A DNA stretch of 64,000 bases from Varanus komodoensis (Eukaryota > Chordata > Lepidosauria > Squamata > Varanidae), in contig NW_025335268.1 of assembly GCF_004798865.1 (NCBI RefSeq), positions 34,263,678 through 34,327,677 of the forward strand, in the 5' to 3' direction. Position 1 is the first letter of the stretch. Every line of letters starts with the position of its first letter. Shown in pieces: positions 32,972-47,900 of the stretch. Under the pieces are notes generated by a model, which saw only the letters and a program-made list of their open reading frames with translations, searched no databases and was not told the origin of the DNA. The position numbers and the translations under genes were made by a program.

Positions 32972-35900
32972 TCACAGCAGTTTTAGTAAGCCGAGTTGGG
33001 AAGAACCCCACAAGGCACAAGAGAGCACAGGAATAAATACAAAGATAATTATTACTGAAACATCCAAAATGTGCATGTTTTGATACTGTGCATGCTGCCA
33101 TATGGAGTCTTTATATTTTCTCTGCTTTACTGATATTTCACTCAGCCAAGTCTGAAAAGGACACAAGCTTTAAAATGTGTACACATTATATATCTTTAAA
33201 AATCCCATTATCTTTAAATTTCTTAAACCCTTGGAATTGCAGACACCTTGAATAGCCAGAAGCACACATGGATGCAAGCTATTGTGTGTAGTATACGCAG
33301 CTATCCCATACCATGAAGTCAACTGAAATCACTTGTGAGCTTCTGAAAGAGATTCTCTTTGGCCTAACAAACAGTAGAAGAAATCTGAGGTAATTGCAAA
33401 GGCATGGAGAGCTAGGATTTTGATCACATACTCTTTAAACTTATTGGAGAGCAAGAGAAATTGGTTTGTTCTTAGGCGTCGCACATCAAATCTGCAGAGG
33501 GTTTTTAACTCCCGATGGATTTGCTCCTCATTCACCCCAGGCCAGCCATGTACATAAGCTATTAGGCAAGGCGGACGTCTTGTACAGTCATCTGTGCCAG
33601 AAAAATTCTGCAGAAATCATCAAGTTAAGCCTTCAGTTATTGAGGCCATGAGGGAAGTATTGGGTCAAAGATATATAATGCCAGGGGCAGGGCCATAATC
33701 CACCCCTCCTTTGTTCCCCAGGTGGCCTCAACACCTCTTCCTAACCACTGTCTGGTGGTTTCCCTTTGTGCAACCCCACTCCAAAAGGCTGAAATGCCTC
33801 TCCTAAGGCTTAGTTACTGGCAGGAATTGCTTTAAGCTAAAGTATGCCAGTATCTGGGGCTCTGACTCTTTGGAAAGTGCCGCCTACCCCTGAATTTCCC
33901 TGAAAGAGGTTCACCATTCCTGTTTCAGTTTCTCGACAGTTTTTTAGTTATTATTAAAGAAAATGCAAAAGTATAAACACACCTATACTTTATGGTGGGG
34001 GAGAATTAGAGTAGATAATTTAAAATATGGTATTGTTCAAGTCTGCAGCATTAGTATCTATTGGCAAAATTTGTAACTGTTGCTCCAGTTGGTTCCCTTC
34101 TGCAAGTGGTGGATCCTGCCAGTTCTGCTATGCAGGCAGGACCAACCAGTTGCTTGAGGGAGATTCTGTGTTTCCCGAGCAACCTAAAAACAAACCAGAA
34201 ATGCCAATTTCTGAAAGGCATGCCATTGGAGCATACCTAACAGAACGCTACTGACACGCCTCCTTCTTGCTTGTTTCGGGTTTTTCAGGAGCAGTAATTC
34301 TCCTTGTGCTGTCCTTGCTACTGCAAGGTTTTCAGTAATCAAATCTTCAATAAAAGAATTTGCTCTGTGACCTCACATGTGTGTAATCCCACACATAAAG
34401 AAATTCTTAGTTTTACAGTTATTTCCCTTGGCAGCTAAGGATGCTGTAGGGCAAGAGGCATCTGTCTCTGGATGCATGCCCATTACCAAAAAAGAACCCG
34501 CCCCCCCAAATGGTGGCAGGTACAAGACTATGGTGATACAAAGACACCTTTTACTGTCCCTACCTGCCCTCACCTTCCATCCCACCTGCAAAGTGATAGT
34601 GCTCAGAGCTCTCATGTTCTCCCACCATGGATCAGCCCTGCATGATTTGAGGCGTCAAGCAACTGAGCAAACAGGATTTTTTTTACTCTTCATACTCACA
34701 ATATTCTGAACACTGGCTCGGATAAGATTCACCTGATTCACATATGTAGCCAGGACATCAAGGTACTGTGAAAAAGTGGGAGTACTCCTTGCTGGATCAC
34801 TAAATTAAGGAAGGATATTAAATATTCTTTTAAAAGCCTTCTATTAAGGAGGATGCAGTAAAAAGATGGGAATGTGGGTTCCCAGGATTGTGAGTTCTTC
34901 CAAGTGAGACTTTTATCAGGGAATTATTCTTTCTCATTCATGGAACTTGACTAGGGGTCTAGACAGCTGGTCTTCCAATTGTAAACTCACAAATTTTCCC
35001 ATTGCTACTACAACTTTGTACTTTCCACCCCTGCCCCCACTCCCCCAAATTTCAAAAATACTGAGGAGTTAAATACTAGATAGCTGTAGAACGCTTTTCA
35101 ATGTGTAGCACTACGAAGTACTAGAAACTGTTTTTGTTTGTCAAGCATATAATGCCAGTTTTTGCCTCTTAGACAAATTGGACAGATAGACAGATAGACA
35201 TTTCAGTACAGTTAACATCAGCCTTGAAGTTTTATGCCCAGTTATTTAAAAAACCCAATACATCAAGGGGCCATTGTCCTCGTTATATACTATCATTTTA
35301 TAAATAATCTCTGGACAAGATTTCAGCCCCTCTATTTTCACAACTTGTTACTTTTTTATACCACCCCATTAGCCATAACTTCCCTGGATGGGTTACTTTG
35401 GCGTATCCTTAAAATATCGCAAGGGGACTAGTTCAAATATTTTAAATATTTGCCATCACAGAAACACAAAAATTTCAGACTGTTTTGAGACATAACTGAA
35501 TCATGCAGTTATCCATCCTTTAGGACCTAGCCCTCTTTGGTCGTCAACATAAAGAGACCCCTCTCCAATATAACAAGCATATATGCAAATGACTACAGTT
35601 AAGCACAATTACACTTTAAGTGGCTTGCAAAGTGAGCCTGGTGCCTTTATTCTCAATGACCTCAGCAAGTAAGTTCTGTCAGGAACAGTCTAGGAGTGAC
35701 TGGTCAAAAATATCAAAATACAATAGAGAAGGGAAAAAACAACAGTGGAAGGGAGAGAAACAGACCAGACAATTACCTAGAAAGGTATTTCAGGACATAA
35801 GAACACAAGAGCAACCATGCTGGATCATACTGTATCTCCATCTACTCCAGCATGTTGCTCTCACAGTGGCCAACCAGCTGCCCAAGGGAAACCAACAGCA

Positions 35901-38900
35901 AAACTTGAATACAAGGACGCCTGATGTGCATAGGCATACTGAAAATGGAGGCACCCCACATTCATTAGGATCAGGAGCCACTGACAGCCTTATCCTAGAT
36001 AAGGGAGAATATATTTGGGCTCATACAATTCAGCTACTGCAGTCTTCCCCAATCTGGTGCCATGCAAATGTTTTCAACAACAACTCCCATTATTCCTGAC
36101 CATTGGCCATGCAGGCTTGGCTGAGGGGCATGGAAGTACAGAACACTGCAGTATATCAGGTTGGGGAAAGCTGATACACTAGGCCAATGTTAGTTTTTAC
36201 TTTTGTGGGCTAAAGGCACCAGCAAGAACCAGGTCTTGGCTAAGATGAAGCATTATTTTCACAAAAGGGTGTTGACAAAGGCTTGTACTCCTATAAAGAA
36301 AGCAGGGACTGCCCCCCTCCCATGCATCCATGTATATTATGCTACTAAAATCTGTTTTTCATGCCCAGCCTTTTGCAATGCACCTTCCAAGAATAAAATT
36401 GCTGAAACTTTCCCTACATATGCAATTGTTGTTTCTGATATTTTATTGATGACAGATGTTACTCTACTGCTCAGTTAAACATATAACCTCCTGCACATAC
36501 ATTTAAATTTTTAAAATTTTAACTTACCAAGAACTTCTGGAAAGAAGCAAGTGGGCAATTTTAAGAAGAACTAGAAGAAACAATTCCATCATCAAGTCTG
36601 TAGTTAGTCATGATTAGACAGCAAGACTGCAAGAGTGACTGTGAGAAAGGTAAGGGAGGCTCCCAACTCAGATCTGAAGCACACGCATCATGCTGCAGTG
36701 AGGAGAAAATCTGATTTTCCGCAATTGTCTGATCTGCTGCTGGAAGGGCACCATCAGATACAACCTAAAAACTGCTCAAAACATTTCTGAACACCCAACA
36801 GCTTAAGTACTGTTAGGCTCTGCATCAAATCATAAAAATTAAAGCAAGGGCAAGAACACTTGATTGATTGCTTAGCGTGATCTTTAATACCAAGAAGTTT
36901 CCATCTAAGCACCATCCAGTTGGTAAAAGTCAATGGGGCAGAGTTGAAAAGCCCTGCCCTACAGAGGATGTGATGGAAAAACAGCGAGGGCTTGATTTAA
37001 CCTCATGTGATAGACCATTTCTCAGACACAATTCATCAAAATGTGCCATTACATACTTACCACACTTGTCCTACTAAGATGAAAGAAAACTACAAATGCT
37101 CAATAGTACCCATGCGCTAGCTGAGGGCAAGGTCCATGGCTAGTATTAACCTTCAAAAAGGTAGAAGAGTACATCTAGTTCTCCCTGTGTGCTTGTGCTA
37201 ATATTTCTCCATTTACAACAGAAAACAGGATACAAGCCACAGATCACAGATAATACTAATGAGGGAGACAACTGACAGCAAAGCTCACTTCATTCTCTCT
37301 CTGTCTCTCTCTCTCTCTTAGATCATGATAAAAAATAAATTCTTTAAAGGTTTAACACAAAATAAAACCACAGTAAAAACCAGCAACAAGAAGAGAATTA
37401 AACATGTAACAACACACATTTTAAAGCAAAACAAAGAACTGAAAATGTCTTTACCTGGCACCAAAAAGATCATAGTGTAGGTGCCAGGTGAGCCTCACTG
37501 AGGAAGGTATTCCAAAACCATGGTGCCACTGAGAAGCCCCCTTTTCCTTGGCAGCCACCTGCTTCTCCTTAATTGGCAGGCGCACCAAGAAAATATATTC
37601 TTCCCTCCCCACACGCTATTCCTATTGGATCTGAGCCTACAGGCAGGGATTTTCCTGCATTTTGAACTCTACACAGAGCTTAGAAAATGTTAGGGACCTC
37701 ATGAACATGAATCAATAATTACATCTCATCCTTGAACCCCTTAAAGTTGTTCTGAACACATATCACAATAATCTCATTTTCCTAAAGACACTTAAGAAGG
37801 TTTGTATTGTGCCTGCAAGTTTTCTGGCAGTTCTGAGCTGCGCAGAAGGGTCTGTCAACAGTTTAGATGGACTATCCCACATACTGAACTCATATAATGA
37901 GTTAAAGGAAAGAGTTCCGATTCAAGAAATTATACCAGTACCTGATCCACAAAGAAATGCATCATAGGCTGCTTCATGTGGAGACTTCTGTGTAGCTGAA
38001 AGGTTATTTAAAAAAACAGAAAAGGTTAAGACCTCATTCACACAGTCTACACAAGCATTTTTGGATTCATTATTAACCATTATCAGCAGGCCTAAAGAAC
38101 CACATGCCAATTAAGAACCAATTAACAGTGTTAATTTTAACTTCACCCCAGCTTACCAAGAGTCTAGGTTTGCAGCTGATGATTCTAAATCCAGTAAAGC
38201 CTGTGGAAGTTTAGGACAGGATCTCCAACCTTTTTAGACCCATGGGCACATTTGGGGATTTGAGAAACTGCTGTGAGCACCACCACAAAATGGTTCTATG
38301 CCTAATGATGTAAGGTCTGCCACAGGGGCATGATGAGTCAAATCATAATTACTGACCCAAGAAATGACCAGAAGGGGGCTGAACTCTAAAGCCAATCCAT
38401 CTATTTGATCCCACAGGAAAAAAACAACAAAGTACCCATTTCAGTTTTTAATCTCATGCACACTTACATGGAATGGGCATTACTTCTGAGTAGATTTGCT
38501 CAGCTCATCCTCTCATACACAGCTTTCCTCAGCTCCAAAGAGAAAGGAAACCCCCCAAAGGGGAAGAAAAGGGTTCCTCTACCTTCACCCCAGGCTCAGC
38601 TGCTCCATTCCCATTCCTACCTCATCTTCATGTATGAGTGTCTGAAGAATTAGAGTTGGGGCTGGAGAGGAGAGAAACAGAGCATGGCTGGGGACAAGTG
38701 AAGAAAGAAACTGTAAGATCAAAAGGGAGAAAAGGGGCAGGGCTAGGAATCGGGCGAAATGACTAAGAGGGAAGCCAGGGAATAAGCAAGGCTAGGAATT
38801 GGAGCTGAGGGGAAACTAGCCAAGCGAGGGATACAGGGGGGAAAGAAAGTGTGGAAAGAAAGAGGCGAAAGAGGCTAAAGGAAGGGAGAGGAGAGAGGGG

Positions 38901-41900
38901 TGGGGGATTGCAAAGGAGAAAAGGGCTCTGTGGGTGGAAGATAATGCAGCAGGCCAAGAAGCAGTTTTCCTTCTCTTCCTGCCCAACAAGTAGCTGCTCA
39001 CTGGCAAGCTCAGGATCAGAAAGGAGAACTTGGCACCCTAAATTTTTACCGCTTTTGAGAACAATTAAATTTCTGAACTGGGGAAGGGAATAGACAGCTT
39101 GCTGGTTGCCACTGGGTGACTCATGGGCACCTAGGTGTCATAGGCACCATGTTGGGGGGGTCCCTGCCTTAGACGCAGCAATGTAAGGCCAAGAGTTTGT
39201 TTCCGTGACAAGACATACCATATCTGAGGCAGTCGCTCGCGTGGAAGATCTCTGGACAAGACTGTGCTGTGCCACTCAGGGAGCTGCTGGGAGGAATCAA
39301 GTGTCAGTTACCTGGTTCTGCAGCAGCCTCACTAACAGTCCTTGACTGCTTCTTCATCGAAACAAGTCAGAAAGACTGGGCTGACTTTCTACTAAGCGGG
39401 GCAAGCATATCTGAACAACCAAAACCAAATTATGTTCACTCTATTCAAGGCGAGTGTAAAGATGCCATTTTATAGCTTTTGTGCTGCCAGGGTATTGGTG
39501 ACTCACCCCAAGAATTTCTGCACAACTTCTTTTTTCGAGATGGAAATGGCATGCTATCTTATCTAACAATTCCGCCGCCAGGTGTGGGGGGATGGCTCAC
39601 TTAAAAGAAGAAGCACAATTATTGTGCAGGGTTTGTACTCCTGCCAAATGTGGTTCTTAACAAAATGCCATCTACGCTCATCTAAATGTGGGGGAAGAGG
39701 GGACAACCCAAAACATAGCTTTCAAATTATGGAAGCCTCAGCTGCAATCAAGATTGCATGAAATGAAACTATTAAGAAAAACTAGTTAGCAACTTTTTTT
39801 TCCAGACAAGTTAATACTGAAATAAGAGCAAAAGAGCTTTTTTTAAAGTAGTGTTACTAACCTGCACAGTACTTCATCAATCTCCAATAGAGTAGAAGCC
39901 TGAGGAAACTGGAACTCCTGTTTCATGGAAAGACCAACAAACAAAAGCGTTCAGGTGGCTCAGATCTGCTGTGGAGCAGAAGAGTCACAAAACAGGAATG
40001 GAGGTCAGGAAACCAAGCATTGGATGTCACCCACTATTATTATCTGCTCCCGAGGCTTCTCCTACCATTGATTGTCCTTAAGACCTTCAGGAAGGTACAA
40101 TATTGTATATTATATTTCAGTGCTGAGACATCTTCATGAAACCTATCTCTGCACACAGGCTTCCCCTGCTATGGTTTACAGCACATGGTGGAGTGTATAC
40201 TTTCATTTCTGAATAGTGTTCATTTATATTTTTTGTAGTTTTAGGGTTATTAGGGTAACAATATTTTATCTTCGCTGCTTTGAGAACTGCATGGAAAAGA
40301 GTTTATAAATTTAGATAATAATAAACATTGCTTCAGTAACTTATAAATCTAAGCCTCAGGCCCTCAAGCCTTAACTGGACTGGAATTTTACTATAGGTAA
40401 CTGCCAATTGGGGGTATTTAAGCTCCTCTTTATCAACTGCTCTGAAAGTATTGGGAGTCTACAGAATAAGGCCTTATGCTGAAAAGTGATGGACAATTTT
40501 CTTACTCCAATTAATGAATACTGGAATGAATATGTATAGTATCCATTTAAGGACAGTAAAATACAGAACGACACTCACAAATGAAATATCAAAGCTGTTG
40601 CCCATGAGCACAGCTTTCTATCACTTTATCCTTATGTGCTCACTCTAATTTGAAAGGCAGCATTTTTATTTGTTCAGCCGTACAGGACACCAGTTTCAGC
40701 ATCTGCTTCAGAGTCATTAAGCTGATTCTGTTCTTAGCAACCTGATAGTTCCATGATACCAGAACCAGCCCACTGCTTACTGTGGGATTCTAAAGTGGTT
40801 TAGAAGCTGCCATCCCCAACTGGACACCTCATCCAGTTTGGATGGCACAGGAAACCATGTGCCATGAAAGTAATTGGGCAAGTTGCGCAGTGTGTGCCTG
40901 GCATGCATAGAGGCGGAAGAAAGAAACCACTGTGGCTTCTTTTCCCCATGATCATCTGAACTCAGCAGAGAATATAAGTTACCTTCCAGAAAGCTTTTGT
41001 TATGTTCTTTGTGTCCAAGAGAACAGGAAACAGGGTGTGTATGTTCTTTTTAAACATCTCATAGCTTTCTAAAATAGGAAATAGGAGGAGGAGAGAGCAG
41101 AGACAGTGAGAGAGAAATCATCAATGCTTGCTTGTTAACTTATAATTGATTAAGTTACTGTTCTTAGGGTGGCCAAAACCTGGAAATGTAATTTTTATTA
41201 CATTCCTGTACTGTCCAATAGCTGTCTGAACTGTTCACAAAAGTTTAAACCATAAAATGTAACGTGACAAAAAAAACATAATGGAAATTTAAAAGTATAG
41301 GACAAAAAAGTTTTAAAAGACCAGAATAAATGCAGCTAGAAAAAATCAGAAGCAGTTACCTATCAATTAGGAAGATAGTAAAAAGACCCTGTATGATTAC
41401 CAGGAAGAGACTTGTAGAACTTCTCATGTAAATGCAGAAGATCCATCAACATATTGTGTCCCACCAGGGGCTATGGAGAAGAGAAAGCAGAGTTAAACAC
41501 ATCAGTGTAGAACAGTGGCTAGCAAACGCCTCTGTACTAAGTCCCTTTAAGAAAACAAATGCTATTTGCTTGAGCATCATAACAAAAATGAAGGCCTATG
41601 GCAATCAGTTTTATCTTCAGGCTAAACAAGGTGGAGGAAGGAACAGAGCCACAAGAGAATTTGGAAATTAAGGAACCCTTTCTCCACCACACACACAACA
41701 CACCTGAACACTGGTTCATATCTGCAGGAACACTAATGGTACAGCCCTCTCGGTTTTGGACATCCTCAAGATGCTTGTGGGAGATGGCTTGACCCCAGGT
41801 AAAAAACACCTTGTAAACTGGGGAGATGGTTTGTAGCTTAATGTTCCAAATGCAGGAAATGCTGGACATGCAGTTCACACTTGCAATCAAGTATGCATTC

Positions 41901-44900
41901 AGTGCACTCCAGGAATATGTAATACATTGGAAAACATGTCTGGATCAGTTAGCCATGGCACCAGAAAACTAGATATACATTTATAACTTTTATATAATAG
42001 TAGGTAATGCTATAAAGGAAGATGCCTAACCATCTTGTCCTACTGATATATTGATTTTAGTTAAATTTTCTCTCATCAGAAATTAGTAAATATAAATTAC
42101 TTTCATATAGAGCTTTCTTTTGAAAACCATGAAATAAGTAATACCTAGAAAGTTACATGAAGTAGTTTTAAATTATACTAAATTTAATTTGCCTCCAAAT
42201 TAATGTACATCTGTACTAGAAACTCCACATTGTCCCTTCAAAGCTAGAATAGCTGTAAAATATAAGGGAATGATATTGTAAAGAGCTTATGAAAAATCTC
42301 AAGCTGAATTTATTTCAGTGGTTGATTTGGTAGTTTCATATTTAAGGGTTCAACTATCACTAAACAAAGGCAATTTTATTTAGTTTCACCATGAGCATTT
42401 GTAACACTGAAAGACCCTGTTTGACAACACTAGTTGTGTAAGCTTATAATCTTATTTTAAAAAGTTTGGGATTTACCTTTCTTGCTTCGACAAGAGTCTG
42501 GAAAAGGTTGGTAAAGCCTCTTGCAGAGAGAAGAATTTGCTCTCTCCGACAGGAGTCATAGGAAGTGTTCTGCAGCAACCAACGCTGCTGTGGATTCAAC
42601 TTTATCACCATCACCTGAAAGAAATCAGAGCATAAAATCTGTGCTTGAGCTTTGTGTACATTATATATGCATCTAGTCAGATATATGCAAAGTGCCAAAA
42701 TTTAATCATAGCCTTAACAGCCATTACACCAGTTTCTTATTTTAAACAGAGGCTGTTGGATAAACTTACTTTTCATAATCAAAGTAGCTTGCTTGCATCC
42801 TAGTGTGGAGGCATAACATGTCAACACATTATGCAAAGATGAAGATTTCATGCAAACCACCAGTTTGGTGGCTGTAGAAGTTTCCTCGCTCAAGAAGGAG
42901 CTGACAGAATGGGGTTTGAATTCAATGCTGAAGCCAGTTAACCAGAAAGTGACCCAATCCCACGGTTAAGTGGTGGCAAAGAACTCATTCATCTTTACCT
43001 AAAATCCTTTGCATGTAGTTCCCGGGAGTATAAACAGAATGCTTTTTGACATTTATGTTATCTAGAGTCCATTATATACAAAACAAAACAATATAATTCA
43101 GCCTTGCAAATAAGTTCAGATGAGCCAGCCTATCAAACATACTTCCCATTATAGATTTTCTGTCTAGGAGTTCAAACTTTAATAAAATCTTTCCTGTATA
43201 ATCACATAGAAAGGGTTTCACTCACATAATCAAGCAGATGAGTGATTATTTATGCTCCTGCCCTATTTGTATCACATATAGTTTGCACAAAAATCTTGGA
43301 GCTGCAGCCAAAAATATACACTATCCAGCCCCAGAAAAAGAAACTGTGGTGCTGTGTGGACAGAATAGCCTTCCTGTCCCCTTTTCAATGCCTCCCACAC
43401 ATCCATACTAAAATTAAGTTCTCACTGAAATCCATAGGACTTGAGTCATGTCATGGGTAATATTCAATTGATCTCAATGGAACCCAAGTTCAACTAATAT
43501 CAACAGATGCACCCTCCAGGATAGGAGAGGGAAAGCACACAGCTCCACAGTCATGTTTGTCTGTCTGTGAAGTGGTATGCCAATGTGTATGTACTCTGGT
43601 ATCTCATCTTCAATTCACTTGCTTTAAAAAACAGCTGGGTTATTATTCCAGCAGTAGTTTTACCTAGCAGAAAAGTATATGGCCAAAATGATTAAAGCAG
43701 TTTCTCTCTTTAAAAGATGACATTCACAAGGTGGTGTAGGCAAGGAGTGAGTCAAAAATCTCACACTAATATCCATTAGGTATTTGCACAGTCACATTTC
43801 TGACAGCCAGCATTTAAGAAAATGTACTGTCTGAACAGGGACTGCAGGTGGCGCAATGGTTTAAACTGCTGTGCTGCTGGGATGGTTGATCAAAAGGTTG
43901 CCGGTTCGAATCTACACAACGGGGTGAGTTCCCGTTGCTCTGTCCCAGCTCCTGCCAACCTTGCAGTTCAAAAGCATGCAAATGCAAGTAGATAAAAAGG
44001 TACCACTTTGGTGGGCAGGTAACAGCATTCCATGCACTTCGGGGTTTAGTCATGCCGGCCACATGACCACGAAGACTGTCTGCAGACAAACTGTCTGCTG
44101 GGTCCCTCTGCTAGGAAACGGAGATAAGCACCGCCCCCTAGAGTCAGGCATGACTGGACTTAATGTCAAGGGGAAACCTTTACTTTTTACTGTCTGAACA
44201 GAGCAGAGAAGAATGAGAGAGAGTTACAACCCAGCCGCAGGCATCAAATATGGTATGTGAAGCATGAAGGAAACAGAACACGATCAGCTCGAGACACACA
44301 CCATCAAGCAATGTGTGGACTGTAGGCAAAAGCGTGCCTTTCCAGTGTTTAAAAAACTGAATGTACAGAATGCTTTTAATGTATCATGTATGTCTGAAGA
44401 AGACACAAGTTTGTACTCTGTGAATTTCCTCCCAAAACTGCATAAGGTAACCAAAACATACAGCAGACTAAAAATGCAGTGCTGGCCTACAGTGTTATGA
44501 AGGCCTATATTTAGAAAGATATAACCTCAAGGGTCACACTAGCCAAACGTTTTCCATATACTCTCCAGGGTTTGGCAGGATTCTCAAGGATCTAAGCATG
44601 AAAACCTATACAATGTCAGGAACAAGATAAACTAATCAAGAACTTTGATAATATTGAAACACTCCTGATGCAATACTATTAAATTCACCTCTTGACCTCC
44701 CAAAGGGACTGTCCAAATATCTTGGATAGCTTGCCTTAAGATCAACTGTATTTCAAATAGCTGGAAACCTACAAAAAGAAACAACATAGAGATGTTGAAA
44801 AGCCATTATGGTACAGTTTGAATATATTTCCATAACATAGTTGACTAAACTGGAAAAGCTGTACAGCATTTTAAGAATTGGTTTAAGGGAGCAAATCATT

Positions 44901-47900
44901 GCAAGTGAAAAGTCAATGGAGCTCTTCCAAGCTAAGTAACTGAGTAGAAAGACAGACAGATGAAAAGACACAAATGAGATATATGTTGCTTTTTTGGGGG
45001 TCACCCTTCAAAACTGTGGGCTGATCAACATATTCAAAGGATATAGTCTTTATGAGACTATACTATTGCAAAATGCAAGTTGGGGCCCCTGTGAAACTGA
45101 AAACTTACAATGCAAAAAGTCTCTGCACCCATTATTAGTATGTTAGCGTATTAGTGAGCACAGTTCTCTTCTTGATTTCTCCATGAAGTGTTGGTTTCCT
45201 TATGCAAGTAAAGAGGATTCTGAATTTTTATTTCATACATGGAATTTCTCTACCTTCTGGTGGCACAATCTCAGAAAGAGCATCTGGTATAGCCTTTCTG
45301 AACATGTTAAGTACTAATGCACAAGAAGAACGCTTTTTTGAGAAGCATGCCATTGATATACTTAAGATAATTCAGGTGAGAAGGAGATAGTTACCATTCC
45401 TGCAAAGGATGTTGGCAAGTCAAATCTATTTTAATATGCCTGTTCTGCATATGCTACTTTCTCAAAATGGTTTGTAACTGAGTCTATACCTTTTGGTTCC
45501 AAAATTATCAGTGAAGCACAAGATTTTGCGAGCTTTGCAGAAGTGTTTTTTCAGAAATATTTTAAATACTGAGATAAGAAAAGAAAGGTTCAATTATCTT
45601 TAAAGAGGGGGAGCAAAAAAAAGCACAGAATTGAAATCGGGAAAAAAAAGAATATTACTTAGAGAAAAGATCACATGTCATCAAAGGATTGTGGAACATG
45701 AAGGCAACATGTGAAATAAGTCCATGGTCATACTTCCTACCATATAAATCTTGCAAAACCATAGAATCTTCCTCTTCTGCTAAGGATATCCAGCGTGTTA
45801 CCTCATCGATCACTTGTTTTAGCTTGTCCTTGCCAAAACCACTAGAAGTGGGGGAGAGGGGAGAGAGGGATAGGGAGGAGTAAAAATATTGAATAGAACT
45901 GAGCTCCAGTCTGAACTAAGCCTTCCAAACACCCTTTGTTCACTGCATGCACATGCCAAGGTTTGCAAAGGATATGCCCCTCCTGTTATGGGTTATGGCA
46001 GGTGGTCAAACATCTTCAAGCTCTTGGAGGCTGTTGTCAGCCATAAATGCTTGCTGCAAAAACCTCCACTTCTCACTTCGTACTCCACACCACCATTGGA
46101 ACAGTGTCTAATAGTGTCTTCATGGTGCTTCCTGATGACATTTTTATTTCATTGGTCTCATCAGTTGCATGATCACTTTCCTTGGTAGAGGCAAATACTA
46201 ATTATGGCTTCAGCTCCTTGCCAGGGTGGGCAACTTGTGACCTACTAGATGTTTCGTCCCATAAATCCATCAACCCCAGCCACCACAGCTAATGGGTAAG
46301 AGATGATGGAAGCTATAGGCCAAGACATCTGGAGGACAAGTTGCCCACCCTGAGGTAAGTGGACAAGAAATGGGAGATTTAGGAGCAGTAAGTTGGCCGA
46401 GAAAGAACAAAGCATAGAACTTGCATGAAAGGCTGCAAGAAGGCTGAGACTATGAGTTGAAGTATGAAAGATATAAGCTGGCCAAGAAAGGGAAGAAAAT
46501 GATACAAGTGACAAATGAACATGAAAAGAGTCAAGAGAATAAGAGCTATGATCAGAAGAAGAACAGGAGATAATGAATGGATGATCTTGAGGAGAGATAG
46601 AATAAAGACAGAGGAGCACAGTGAGCCATGGCAAAGAACATTGTAGCCCATGCAAGTTGAGGGGCATGCAGGACAGAGGGTGGGACCCAGGCCAGGTCTC
46701 TAAGTGTGATGTCGACTCATAACATAAATAGTCCATCTAATAATAAGTAAGAACCACCATGCTAGCTAAGACCAAGGGTCCATCTAGTTTAGGATTCTAT
46801 TCATACAATGGCAAACCATCACTTTGTCAGCAGGAAGCCCACAAGTAGCACATAAGTGCAAAAGCATGCTTTGGCTTATGTTCCCAGAAATTGGCATAAA
46901 GCGATGTACTGTCTCCAGTAAGGAACCACTCTTATCTAATTACCCAAATTCAATACCAACACTGAAGCAATAGCATGCAAGCATTTTTACCTACGGATCA
47001 TCCAACTACCAGGTAACAGATGCTGAAATTTCTCCTCCTGTGTCTTATTCATGTATGGGATCCCATCTTTAAGAAACTGAAGAGATAGAAAGGATAAATT
47101 CACACAGCATGACATTTGCATGCTAAAAGCTATAGGAGCTAGAGTCACTGGATGAACTCTTAGGCAGATCTTCCATGGCTCTTTTCTGTTCACCAGACCA
47201 CACCACAGAAGTTCTCCTTTACTTGGTTGTACAAAAATCAAATACCATTAGTCAACTTGTGCTTTAAACATTCTCAAATGCATGAGGACTCCAATTGCTC
47301 TTTGTTCAGCTGATAAGGAAAGTCACAAAGAAAAAACACACGGAACCAGATCTCAGTTTGAAAACATTTTGATAAAATATTGTTAAAGGTTCTAAACACA
47401 TGGTTTCTTCTTTTTCTTGAGACCCTCTCCTTGGACAAAAAAAAAAGATCTACACAAAATGTTCCACCCACATTTTGAATTCTTCTGTTGCCACTAGTAA
47501 CTGACCTAATGAGTCTTCCCCATTTAGATCCCACTTGGAAGGTGCAACATGCTCCTGGTCATGTTTGTTCAGAAACAAGGCCCACTGACTGTGTTTGCAT
47601 AATGTGCTGCAGCTCACTGTGGGTTATTTAATCCACCCATGGGTGCTATAGTGCATATCTAACTCCCATTCAGAGGGTGTTCATGTAGATCCAGCAAGTG
47701 TGGGTTCTGGGAGGATTAAACACCTTCACAGAATCTATGCTTGCTGTGCTCACACAAGGTGAGAACACCCAAGTAGGAACTGCATACTGAAAACAAGGAA
47801 TGCATGCACTGCAGCCTCACCCGGTGTGAAATGACTCAGAACAGTCCATTGTGTTGTGCAAATAAGCCCACTGTGATAACAGAGCTTACTCCTCTGTAGG

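Noticed and set aside
33312-33363. 52-base micro-exon of PNLDC1
   Set aside because: Its borders and phases would work (2 in, 0 out), but the encoded residues do not resemble the family and it makes the protein longer than expected. It is kept only as an alternative.
35620-36099. 159-codon plus-strand frame as a gene
   Set aside because: It lies in a PNLDC1 intron and runs across an antisense CR1 end and a MITE.
46245-46736. 163-codon minus-strand frame as an extra PNLDC1 exon or gene
   Set aside because: It covers a purine-rich low-complexity stretch and half of a MITE. PNLDC1 exons 6 and 7 join in phase without it.
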